Assembly (NCBI GenBank): GCA_900540395.1
Contig: UQFQ01000032.1
Location: 1-9,403 of the forward strand
Reading direction: 5' to 3'
Source of the DNA: an uncultured Mollicutes bacterium
GTDB taxonomy: Bacteria > Bacillota_I > Bacilli_A > RFN20 > CAG-826
DNA: 9,403 nucleotides
Below are positions 1-6,921 of the stretch, piece after piece. Within the stretch, counting starts at the first letter, position 1, and each line of letters begins with the position of its first letter. A program made the position numbers and the translations under genes. The notes beneath the pieces are model-generated. The model worked only from the letters and a program-made list of their open reading frames with translations. It was not told where the DNA came from and ran no database searches.

Positions 1-2
1 TA

Positions 3-470
3 CAACAGAAGAAGACTTTAAAAGAACAAGTTGATTTTGTGTTTGAAAATAGAACACACTTATTATCATGGGGAATTACTGATTCTACTTATCAGTATTT
101 TAAAGTTAAAGATTTTAATGGTACTCTTCCAATAATAAAACTCTTTATTAGTCAAAAAGAAGAGTTTCTTATTAGATATGGATACTTGTTTTTGTTTAAC
201 TACATTAAAGACACAACTATCTATGACACGATTTTCGGCTTATTCAAAAACAGTGATTTCTTCTATGTCAAAATGGTTGAAGCGTGGATTTTATCTTATC
301 TTTATATTTATGATTCAAAGAAAACTTACGATTTTCTTTTTTCTTCAGATATAAGCTTTGATATTAAGAATATGGCAATACGAAAAATCATTGATTCTTA
401 TCGTGTAAATAAAGAGGAAAAAGAAAAAGTAAAAGCTTTGAGAACCATTATTAAAGAAAAGAAAAAATAA
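3..470 (+). CDS. AlkD-family DNA alkylation repair protein (3' part, 5' end outside window)
   Basis: The frame is open from the left edge, so this is the C-terminal 155 residues of a protein whose family is usually about 220-240 aa. The GTG at 39 has no SD and is not the start. The family are HEAT-like-repeat DNA glycosylases that excise alkylated bases such as 3-methyladenine or 7-methylguanine. The visible part has the family hallmarks: a W-x3-D motif (SWGITDS, Trp codon at 69-71) where the catalytic Asp is expected, a repeat with RYGYLFLF, the FFYVKMVEAWILSYL helix, and the C-terminal signature AIRKIIDSYRVNKEEKEK followed by a Lys-rich tail. Only the 3' part is seen, so catalytic competence cannot be judged. 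A 108-bp gap with its own promoter separates it from the next gene, so it is probably not part of the downstream operon. No clear terminator follows it. Confidence 0.85.
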   Translation, partial: QQKKTLKEQVDFVFENRTHLLSWGITDSTYQYFKVKDFNGTLPIIKLFISQKEEFLIRYGYLFLFNYIKDTTIYDTIFGLFKNSDFFYVKMVEAWILSYLYIYDSKKTYDFLFSSDISFDIKNMAIRKIIDSYRVNKEEKEKVKALRTIIKEKKK

Positions 471-527
471 GCATCAATTTAGTTCAAATTCTTAAAATCT
501 TTTCTATACACTTACAGGCATTTAGTT

Positions 528-556
528 TTCAATACTACCTTATTTTTTGGTATAAT
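528..556 (+). promoter_or_regulatory. Extended -10 promoter of the flavodiiron/glycerol operon
   Basis: A perfect TATAAT lies at 551-556, preceded by TGG at 548-550, which makes a full extended -10 (TGnTATAAT). The -35 at 528-533 (TTCAAT) is poor, with 3 of 6 matches at 17-bp spacing, as is usual when an extended -10 is present. The predicted transcription start near 563 leaves a leader of only about 16 nt before the ATG at 579. There is no room for a riboswitch or antiterminator in that leader. Confidence 0.75.
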
Positions 557-565
557 CTTTTTTGA

Positions 566-570
566 AAGGT
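566..570 (+). promoter_or_regulatory. Ribosome binding site deciding the flavodiiron start
   Basis: AAGGT sits 8 nt before the ATG at 579. The in-frame TTG at 570 overlaps this SD and cannot be served by it, so the ATG at 579 is taken as the start. Confidence 0.75.
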
Positions 571-578
571 TGGAACTT

Positions 579-2399
579 ATGATATATAAAAATAGAGAAG
601 TTTGTAAAGACACTTATTACGTTGGAGCTAGCGATCGCCGTCTTGCTCTTTTTGAAAATATTTATCCATTAACAAATGGTGCAAGTTATAATTCTTATAT
701 TATTTTAGATGAAAAAACTTGTGTTTTAGATGGCGTTGACCATAGTGTAAGAGACATATATATTGACAAAGTTAAAGCTGCTTTAAATGGTAGAAAACTT
801 GATTATCTTGTAATTCAACATATGGAACCAGACCATGCTTGTTGCTTAAAAGATTTAATTGCTGTTTACCCTGATTTAACAGTTGTTTTAAATAGCAAGA
901 CTTGGGAAATGTTTCAAAACTTTAACGAAGGTGTTGAAGTTAAAAACGTAAAAATTGTTCAAGAAATGGACACTTTATCTTTAGGTAAACATACTTTAGT
1001 CTTCGTTTTTGCCCCTATGGTTCACTGGCCAGAAGTTATGGTCACATATGATGCTTATACTAAGACTTTATTTAGCGCTGATGCTTTTGGTACATTTGGT
1101 GCTTTGAGTGGAAATTTATTTGCTGATAGAGTTAAATTTGAAAAAGAATTTGAAGACGAGGCAAGAAGATATTACACAAATATTGTTGGTAAATATGGAA
1201 CTCAAGTTCAAGCAATTTTAAAGAAAGCATCAACTATTGAAATTGAAACGATTTGTCCTTTACATGGACCAATTTGGAGACAAGATTTGAATTATTTAAT
1301 TGGTCTTTATGATAAATGGTCTAGATATGAACCTGAAGTAAATGGTGCTTTAATTGTTTATGGTAGTGTTTATGGTCATAGTGAAGTAGCAGCTAATATT
1401 ATTGCTGATTCTTTATCAGAACTTGGACTTAAAGAAATTGCTCTTTATGATGCTAGCAAAACTGATAAATCATATCTTGTAGCAGAAGCTTTTAAATATT
1501 CTCATCTTATTATTTGTGCTTCTACCTACAATATGGGTATTTTTACTCCTGTTGAAGAATTTTTATTAGATTTAAAATATCATAACTTACAAAATAGAAA
1601 GTTTGCAGTAGTTGAAAATGGTAGCTGGGCACCAAATAGTGGATCTTTAGTCGTTAAAATATTAAGCGACCTTAAGGACTGGGAACAAATTGGCGATAAG
1701 ATTACTTTTAAGAGCAGTGTAAAAACTGATGATGCAACAAAACTTTTAGAACTCTCTAAACAAATTTATGATACTATTCCACAAAGAGAAGCTGATGGTA
1801 ATCCATTATTTAATATTACTTATGGATTATTTACTCTTTCTACCTTTGATGGTAAAAAGCAAAATGCTTGCATTATAAATACTGTTAATCAAGTCGCTAA
1901 TAATCCAGATAGATTAATGATTTGTGTTAATAAGAGAAATTACACAGCAAGCGTTATTAATCAAACAAAGAAATGTAATATTAGTGTTTTAACTAAGCAT
2001 ACACCATTCTCTATTTTTAAACGTTTTGGATTCCAAAGCGGGGCTACAGTTGATAAGTTTCAAGATTTTGAAGATATTAAGCTCGCTAAAAATGGTGTTT
2101 GTTATTTAACAAAATACTCTAATGCTTTTATATCTTTAAATGTTGTTGAAACTCTTGATTTAGGTACTCATTTTGGCTTTATTTGTACAATCAGTGAAAG
2201 CAAAACTTTAAACAATGATACAAGTTTAACTTATGAGTATTACATGAATAATATTAAGCCAATTCCACCTAAGACAAATAAGAAAGTAGGATGGATTTGT
2301 AAGATTTGTGGATATGTTTACGAAGGTGAAGTTTTACCAAAAGACTTTATTTGTCCAATTTGTAAACATGGTGCAGATGACTTTGAAAAATTAAAATAA
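579..2399 (+). CDS. Multidomain flavodiiron protein (MBL diiron core + flavodoxin + flavin reductase + rubredoxin)
   Basis: The protein has 606 aa. Residues 1-250 are the metallo-beta-lactamase-like diiron domain with every ligand position filled: H81-x-E83-x-D85 (HMEPDH), H149 (MVHWPE), D168 (SADAFG) and H229 (CPLHGP). Residues about 254-400 are a flavodoxin domain with the FMN phosphate loop YGSVYGHSE. Residues about 405-560 are a flavin-reductase-like FMN domain (FNITYGLFTLST, later GTHFGF). Residues 568-606 are a rubredoxin with CKIC (C574/C577) and CPIC (C592/C595). Flavodiiron proteins reduce O2 to water and/or NO to N2O in the cytoplasm; the two extra domains can let one chain take electrons directly from NAD(P)H. 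The core-only form is about 400 aa, so this is an extended member. It is the first gene of the operon, 9 nt from the next. Which substrate it prefers (O2, H2O2 or NO) cannot be read from the sequence. Confidence 0.93.
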   Translation: MIYKNREVCKDTYYVGASDRRLALFENIYPLTNGASYNSYIILDEKTCVLDGVDHSVRDIYIDKVKAALNGRKLDYLVIQHMEPDHACCLKDLIAVYPDLTVVLNSKTWEMFQNFNEGVEVKNVKIVQEMDTLSLGKHTLVFVFAPMVHWPEVMVTYDAYTKTLFSADAFGTFGALSGNLFADRVKFEKEFEDEARRYYTNIVGKYGTQVQAILKKASTIEIETICPLHGPIWRQDLNYLIGLYDKWSRYEPEVNGALIVYGSVYGHSEVAANIIADSLSELGLKEIALYDASKTDKSYLVAEAFKYSHLIICASTYNMGIFTPVEEFLLDLKYHNLQNRKFAVVENGSWAPNSGSLVVKILSDLKDWEQIGDKITFKSSVKTDDATKLLELSKQIYDTIPQREADGNPLFNITYGLFTLSTFDGKKQNACIINTVNQVANNPDRLMICVNKRNYTASVINQTKKCNISVLTKHTPFSIFKRFGFQSGATVDKFQDFEDIKLAKNGVCYLTKYSNAFISLNVVETLDLGTHFGFICTISESKTLNNDTSLTYEYYMNNIKPIPPKTNKKVGWICKICGYVYEGEVLPKDFICPICKHGADDFEKLK

Positions 2400-2408
2400 G
2401 GTGCAAAA

Positions 2409-2756
2409 ATGGAAGATTTTAAAGAAAAATTATCTTTTAATGAATATCAAAAACATGCCTACAATTTAATTAGCGAAGAAGGAAAAAAGGACATGATTAC
2501 TAATGGTGTCCTTGGCTTGGCTGGTGAAAGTGGTGAATGTTGCGATATCGTTAAAAAATTTAAATATCAAGGACATGAACTTGATAAGGAACATTTAAAG
2601 GATGAACTCGGTGACGTTTTATGGTATGTTGCTGAAACTGCTAGTGGTTTAGGCATTACACTTGAGGAAGTTGCTCAATATAATCTTGATAAACTTCACA
2701 AAAGATATCATGGTGAAAAGTTCCACAAGGAAGACAGTATTAATCGTACAAAATAA
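2409..2756 (+). CDS. MazG-like nucleoside triphosphate pyrophosphohydrolase
   Basis: The protein has 115 aa, the size of a single-domain, all-alpha NTP pyrophosphohydrolase. The Mg-binding E-x2-E...E-x2-D pattern is intact: E40 and E43 in GLAGESGE, then E66 and D69 in KDELGDVLWY. The C-terminal NLDKLHKRYHGEKF matches the usual end of the MazG-like fold. Members hydrolyse canonical or damaged (d)NTPs to the monophosphate and pyrophosphate and usually act as dimers; the substrate here is unknown. The SD (AAGGTG, 2398-2403) overlaps the stop codon of the flavodiiron gene, so the two are probably translationally linked. Sitting directly after an O2/NO-scavenging enzyme, a clean-up role for oxidised nucleotides is attractive but only an inference. 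Confidence 0.85.
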   Translation: MEDFKEKLSFNEYQKHAYNLISEEGKKDMITNGVLGLAGESGECCDIVKKFKYQGHELDKEHLKDELGDVLWYVAETASGLGITLEEVAQYNLDKLHKRYHGEKFHKEDSINRTK

Positions 2757-2758
2757 TT

Positions 2759-4216
2759 ATGTATCCAATCGAAAAATTTGACGTAATCATTATTGGAGCC
2801 GGGGTAATTGGCAGTGCAATCGCTCGCTATTTAACACGCTTCGAAACTAATATTTTGGTTTTAGAAAAACATAACGATGTCGGCGATGAGGCAAGTGGAG
2901 CCAATAGCGGCATAGTTCATAGCGGATATGATCCATTACCGGGCACCAATAAGGCCAAATTCAATGTTTTGGGTGCTAAAATGATGAAAAAAGTTTGTGA
3001 GGAACTTGATGTTCCTTATCAAAACATTGGATCACTTACAATTTCTTTTAATGAAGAAGACAATAAAACCTTATTAGACCTTCAAAAAAGAGGTTTTGAA
3101 AATGGTGTTGAAACCAAAATTTTAACAAGAGAAGAAACTTTGGCTCTTGAGCCAAATCTTTCTAAAGAAGTTTGTGGTGCACTTTTGGCACCAACAGCTG
3201 GTATTGTTTCTCCTTTTGAGCTGACGGTTAAATTAATGGAGAATGCTATAGATAATGGCGCAGTTCTCAAATTAAACTCAGAAGTAACTAAAATCAAAAA
3301 AATAGACGGATTTTACAAGGTTTTTTGCAAGAACGGTACAGAATTTATATCTAAATGTATTGTTGATGCTGCCGGTTTATATAGCGATAAAGTAGAAGAA
3401 TTTGTTGAAAAATCTAAGTTTAAAATTACACCTAGAAAAGGTGAGTATTTTGTTTTAGATCATTTTGACCCTAATTTCATTAAACATACAATTTTTATGT
3501 GTCCTACTAAAGTTGGGAAAGGCGTTCTTATTTCTCAAACAACAAGCGGGAATTACTTAGTTGGACCTAGTAACGATGTTTCTGATGTCGATGATACATC
3601 TACAGATTCTGAAACATTAAATGAGATTAAGAAAATAGCTTTAAAGATTTGCCCAAGTTTACCATTTAGCGAAAATATTCGACAATTTACAGGAATAAGG
3701 CCAAATTCTGATTTTAATGATTTTATCATTGAAGAGAGTTCTTCAAATCCTAATTTCTTTATTGTTGGTGGAATTATGTCTCCAGGTTTAGCTTCTTCAG
3801 TTGCAATTGGCGAATATGTTTCTGACTTAATAAAGAATAAATTAAATTTACCAGAGAATAAAGCGTTCAATCCAAAAGTTAGAAAACATTCTAGTCTTAA
3901 AAAGCTTGGAACTATTGAATTTAATAAATTAATTCAATCTAATTCGCTTTATGGACTTCTAATTTGTCGATGCGAAAAGATTAGCGAAGCCGAAATTGTT
4001 GATGCAATACATCGAAATTGTGGAGCAAGAACAATTAAAGGTGTTAAAAAGAGGGTTAGACCTGGATTTGGTAAATGCCAAGGGACTTTTTGCGAAGTAG
4101 AAGTTGCTAAGATTTTAGCAAGAGAATTAAATACTGATATTTCTAATATTTGCTATAGTGAATTAGGGACTAACGTTGTATTAAAATCCTTAAAGGGGAT
4201 CAATGATGACATATAA
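2759..4216 (+). CDS. GlpA-like FAD-dependent oxidoreductase with C-terminal BFD [2Fe-2S] domain (probable G3P dehydrogenase large subunit)
   Basis: The protein has 485 aa. Residues 1-370 are a DAO/GlpA-fold FAD domain: Rossmann GAGVIG (13-18), E36 for the ribose, the flavin-contacting ANSGIVHSGYDP (48-59), VDAAGLYSD (202-210) and TGIRP (311-315), whose Arg is conserved in this superfamily. Residues about 400-450 are a bacterioferritin-associated-ferredoxin-type domain with C403-x-C405 and C440-x4-C445, expected to bind [2Fe-2S]. L-2-hydroxyglutarate oxidase has a similar FAD fold, but the fused BFD domain, the partner genes and glpK nearby favour glycerol-3-phosphate oxidation. The start lies 2 nt after the MazG stop and has no recognisable SD within 20 nt, so initiation probably depends on ribosomes finishing the upstream gene. 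It overlaps the next gene by 14 nt. E. coli GlpA is longer (about 540 aa). Confidence 0.85.
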   Translation: MYPIEKFDVIIIGAGVIGSAIARYLTRFETNILVLEKHNDVGDEASGANSGIVHSGYDPLPGTNKAKFNVLGAKMMKKVCEELDVPYQNIGSLTISFNEEDNKTLLDLQKRGFENGVETKILTREETLALEPNLSKEVCGALLAPTAGIVSPFELTVKLMENAIDNGAVLKLNSEVTKIKKIDGFYKVFCKNGTEFISKCIVDAAGLYSDKVEEFVEKSKFKITPRKGEYFVLDHFDPNFIKHTIFMCPTKVGKGVLISQTTSGNYLVGPSNDVSDVDDTSTDSETLNEIKKIALKICPSLPFSENIRQFTGIRPNSDFNDFIIEESSSNPNFFIVGGIMSPGLASSVAIGEYVSDLIKNKLNLPENKAFNPKVRKHSSLKKLGTIEFNKLIQSNSLYGLLICRCEKISEAEIVDAIHRNCGARTIKGVKKRVRPGFGKCQGTFCEVEVAKILARELNTDISNICYSELGTNVVLKSLKGINDDI

Positions 4217-5459
4217 AGATTTGATTGTTGTTGGTGGTGGAAGTGCTGGCTTAGCTAGCGCTATTTCTGCTTTTGATAATGGAATAAAGGATATTTTAAT
4301 TCTTGAAAGAAATGGTGAACTTGGAGGAATTTTAAATCAATGTATTCACCCAGGATTTGGATTGCATCATTTTCATGAAGAACTTACTGGTCCTGAATGT
4401 GCTCGAAAATATATAGATGAGTTGGATGCACGAAAAATAGATTATTTTTTAAATACGCAAGTTATTTCAATTTCTCGTGATAAGATTGTAACTTTTATTA
4501 ATAAAGATGGAGTGCAATCAATAAAAGCAAAAGCCATTATTTTCGCGGCAGGATGTAATGAAAGAACAAGAGGCCAAATTTCATCACCAGGTTATAGACC
4601 TAAAGGAGTTTATACTGCAGGATTAGCTCAAAGATATTTAAATATTGAGGGGCGTTTGGTTGGCAAAAAAGTTTATATTTTAGGTAGTGGTGATATTGGC
4701 TTAATTATGGCTCGACGCATGACACTAGAAGGAGCACAAGTTCTTGGTGTTAGTGAAATTATGCCTTACTCTAATGGCTTAAAAAGAAATATTGCTCAAT
4801 GTTTAAATGATTTTAATATTCCTTTAAGATTATCAAACACTGTAACAAAAATTTATGGTAAAGACAGACTTGAAGGAATTGAAATTAGTGATGTAGACGC
4901 CAACTTACAACCAATAAAGGGGACAGAAAAATATATTGAATGTGACACTTTGCTTTTAAGTGTAGGTTTATATCCTTTTAATAGTTTACTTAAAGAAGCT
5001 GGTTGTGCTGTAAATAAAGAAAGTAAAGGAAGTCTTGTAGATCAAAATCTTGAAACAAGCATTGAAGGTATTTTTTCGACTGGAAATGTTTTGCATGTTC
5101 ATGATCTTGTTGATTTTGTTAGCGAAGAAAGTGAAAGGGCTGGAGCTAGTGCAGCCAAATATATTCTAGGCAAAAGAGGAAAAACTATTAATCAAATTGA
5201 GGTGACTCACACTCAAAATATTGCATACGTTATTCCATCTCTAATTAATGCAAGAAGCGACAAAGAAGATATTATCTTTTCATTTAGGGTTAAGAAAAAT
5301 ATTAAAAAAGCTCAAATCTTATTTAAAAGTCCTGCAAAAACCCTATATTCTTCTGTAAAAACAAATTTAATGCCAGCAGAAATGATAAAGATTAAAGTAA
5401 AAGAACTAGAACTTAACGGATACGATAAATTATCTATAGAGGTAATAGAAAATGATTAA
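4203..5459 (+). CDS. FAD/NAD(P)-dependent oxidoreductase, partner subunit of the GlpA-like protein
   Basis: The protein has 418 aa with a pyridine nucleotide-disulfide reductase-type two-dinucleotide-domain layout: N-terminal FAD Rossmann VVGGGSAG (9-16) with E35, a second dinucleotide loop ILGSGDIG (159-166) preceded by GKKVY, and the closing FAD motif GIFSTGNVLHVHD (289-301). It lacks the paired redox CxxC of classical disulfide reductases; single Cys at C47 (NQCIHPGFG) and C118 (AAGCNERTRG) are visible. Proteins of this type are encoded directly after GlpA-like/BFD proteins in anaerobes, and the two are thought to form a complex that oxidises G3P. The start is one of two adjacent ATGs (4203 or 4206); AAAGGGG at 4192-4198 serves either, and 4206 has the more usual spacing. 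It overlaps the upstream gene by 14 nt and the downstream gene by 8 nt, consistent with stoichiometric subunits. Confidence 0.85.
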   Translation: MMTYKDLIVVGGGSAGLASAISAFDNGIKDILILERNGELGGILNQCIHPGFGLHHFHEELTGPECARKYIDELDARKIDYFLNTQVISISRDKIVTFINKDGVQSIKAKAIIFAAGCNERTRGQISSPGYRPKGVYTAGLAQRYLNIEGRLVGKKVYILGSGDIGLIMARRMTLEGAQVLGVSEIMPYSNGLKRNIAQCLNDFNIPLRLSNTVTKIYGKDRLEGIEISDVDANLQPIKGTEKYIECDTLLLSVGLYPFNSLLKEAGCAVNKESKGSLVDQNLETSIEGIFSTGNVLHVHDLVDFVSEESERAGASAAKYILGKRGKTINQIEVTHTQNIAYVIPSLINARSDKEDIIFSFRVKKNIKKAQILFKSPAKTLYSSVKTNLMPAEMIKIKVKELELNGYDKLSIEVIEND

Positions 5460-5790
5460 AAAACTAACGTGCATTGTATGTCCTAATGGGTGTGAAATTG
5501 AAATAGATGGGGATAAGATAAAAGGCTATACATGTAAACGTGGATTAGAGTATGCAAAAGAAGAACTCTTCCATCCTCATAGAATGGTAACCTCTACTGT
5601 TAAAATTGCTGACTCTGAAGAAGTTTGTCCTGTTAAAACTTCTTTATCTATACCAAAAGAAGAAATTTTCAATGTAATGAAAGAAATTAATAAAATTTGC
5701 TTAAAAAAACCAATTTCTTTTCACCAAGTTGTGATTAAAAATGTATTAAATTTAGGGGTAGATATTATTACAACTAAGGAGTTCAAATAA
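5452..5790 (+). CDS. DUF1667 Cys-rich protein, probable Fe-S subunit of the G3P oxidoreductase
   Basis: The protein has 112 aa. The N-terminus carries C7-x2-C10-P-x2-C14-x13-C28-K-R-G, with another Cys at C59 in EEVCPVKT. This spacing looks like a compact version of the [4Fe-4S] motif at the N-terminus of molybdopterin oxidoreductases and fits the DUF1667 family (about 120 aa). No membrane segment or signal peptide is seen, so it should be cytoplasmic. DUF1667 genes typically follow the two flavoprotein genes upstream, and it takes the place that GlpC has in the E. coli glpABC operon, although it is not homologous in layout. It is read from an SD (AGAGGT, 5438-5443) inside the upstream gene, 8 nt before the ATG. 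The biochemical role is not established; electron transfer is the natural inference. Confidence 0.82.
   Translation: MIKKLTCIVCPNGCEIEIDGDKIKGYTCKRGLEYAKEELFHPHRMVTSTVKIADSEEVCPVKTSLSIPKEEIFNVMKEINKICLKKPISFHQVVIKNVLNLGVDIITTKEFK
5776..5781 (+). promoter_or_regulatory. Strong SD supporting the TTG start of the Mbeg1-like gene
   Basis: AAGGAG lies inside the end of the DUF1667 gene, 11 nt before the TTG at 5793. The in-frame stop at 5775-5777 rules out anything earlier. The only other candidate is a non-standard ATA at 5787, so TTG is the best start. Confidence 0.6.
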
Positions 5791-5792
5791 GC

Positions 5793-6920
5793 TTGGCTAC
5801 AGTTTTAAAGTTTGTTGAAACATTTAAAAACAAGACGTTTGCGGAGGTCCCGCTTTGTGAAGCTGATATTATTGTCGGCTCACTTTTTTCTTATGCTTCT
5901 TTTGAAAAGACAAAAGAATATGAGAAACATTCTTTATCAAATCACACTTGTAGAGTGTCGGTTTTTAATAAGCCAAAAACACTCAATCAAATGACTGAAA
6001 ACTATTTAAATCCTAAGGATTTTAAAAAATTTCTTGAGCCACTCTTATCTTCTAGAAGGTACAAAAATTTACAAATCGGCTACATTAAAAATTTCTTTTC
6101 TGAGAAAAGGACAATGCAATTTTTTACTTTTACTATCTTTACTAAAAATTATAATGTCATCTTTTTTAGAGGTACGGATATTTCACTTCTTGGATGGGAA
6201 GAAAATTTTAATATGATACTTGAAGATAGAATACCTTCTCAAGTTGCTGCAAAGAAATATGTAAAAGAAATATCGCAGTTAAACACAAGGCCAATTATAA
6301 TTGCCGGGCACTCAAAGGGTGGTAATTTAGCTTATTACAGTTATTTCAATAGTAACCAAAATGTTAAGGATAGAATTGCTGCAGTTTATAATTTTGATGG
6401 CTCAAGCTTTTTTAAAGATAAATATGATTATTCAGAATTTAATAAGAAACTTTTTAAATTTGTTCCTAGCGATGATGTTATAGGTATTGTTTTTGAAAGA
6501 TCTGATCGATATATTCCAATTTCTACAAAGAAAAAGAGTTTAAGTGCCCACGATTTATTAACATGGAACTTTTCAAAAAAGAGTCAGTATAAAGAGCTAG
6601 AAAGAAAGAAAAGCTTAACTTTAACATCAAAGACTTTTCAAATTACTTTAAACATTTGGCTAAATAAATTAACAAAAGCCGAGATTAAAGAACTTATTGA
6701 TTTTATAATAGGTATAGCGACATGTAATCAAATGAAGGACTTGTTTGCTTTAAAACTTGACATTATTAAAGAGAGAAAAGTATATCTTGATAATATTGCC
6801 AATTATAATCAAGACACTAAAGAGAGGTTGAAACAAATTAGTCGTGATTTAGTTAAGACTTTCTTTTCGGTTTTGTTGCATACAAAAGACTATAAGTGTA
6901 ATGGTGAGAAGGTTGAATAA
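5793..6920 (+). CDS. Mbeg1-like (DUF2974) alpha/beta hydrolase, lipase-like
   Basis: The protein has 375 aa and starts at TTG. The N-terminal FAEVPLCEADIIVGSLFSY (16-34) is the Mbeg1-like signature. FFRGTD (124-129) resembles the oxyanion region of class 3 lipases. The nucleophile elbow is AGHSKGGNLAYY (171-182) with S174, followed by NFDGSSF (200-206). H253 in SLSAHDLLTWN is the likely catalytic His, and D227/D228 in VPSDDVIG are candidate acids. There is no signal peptide or clear membrane helix, so it should work inside the cell. The family is named after a cell-growth-linked eukaryotic protein and its bacterial substrates are poorly known. Placed between the DUF1667 gene and glpK (1-2 nt gaps), it may release glycerol or a glycerophospho compound from a lipid or ester. 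That is inference; it could equally be a general esterase. Confidence 0.82.
   Translation: MATVLKFVETFKNKTFAEVPLCEADIIVGSLFSYASFEKTKEYEKHSLSNHTCRVSVFNKPKTLNQMTENYLNPKDFKKFLEPLLSSRRYKNLQIGYIKNFFSEKRTMQFFTFTIFTKNYNVIFFRGTDISLLGWEENFNMILEDRIPSQVAAKKYVKEISQLNTRPIIIAGHSKGGNLAYYSYFNSNQNVKDRIAAVYNFDGSSFFKDKYDYSEFNKKLFKFVPSDDVIGIVFERSDRYIPISTKKKSLSAHDLLTWNFSKKSQYKELERKKSLTLTSKTFQITLNIWLNKLTKAEIKELIDFIIGIATCNQMKDLFALKLDIIKERKVYLDNIANYNQDTKERLKQISRDLVKTFFSVLLHTKDYKCNGEKVE
6907..6913 (+). promoter_or_regulatory. Ribosome binding site deciding the glpK start
   Basis: AGAAGGT ends 8 nt before the ATG at 6922. An in-frame ATG at 6901 would add seven residues but overlaps the preceding gene, lies upstream of this SD, and has no SD of its own. 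The ATG at 6922 also puts the N-terminus (MKEKYILVVDQGTTSSRA) at the usual distance from the phosphate-binding motif. Confidence 0.8.
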
Positions 6921-6921
6921 T

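Noticed and set aside
39..41. GTG as start of the AlkD-type gene
   Set aside because: The frame is open upstream to the window edge, no SD precedes it, and the family needs about 70 more N-terminal residues.
476..490. AATTT/AAATT inverted repeat after the AlkD-type gene as a terminator
   Set aside because: The stem has only 5 A-T pairs and no following T-run.
570..572. TTG as start of the flavodiiron gene
   Set aside because: It overlaps the SD; the ATG at 579 has the correct spacing.
3082..3297. 71-codon open frame on the minus strand
   Set aside because: It lies wholly antisense to the GlpA-like gene, has no SD or protein-like composition, and is explained by the coding constraint of the sense strand.
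3553..3870. 105-codon open frame on the minus strand
   Set aside because: It is also antisense within the GlpA-like gene, with no recognisable motif and no supporting signals.
5812..6216. Two 60-codon plus-strand frames inside the hydrolase gene (5812-5994 and 6034-6216)
   Set aside because: They are shifted frames of a well-supported family member whose motifs are continuous; there is no sign of a frameshift.
6901..6903. ATG as start of glpK
   Set aside because: It lies upstream of the clear SD at 6907-6913; the ATG at 6922 fits the family N-terminus.
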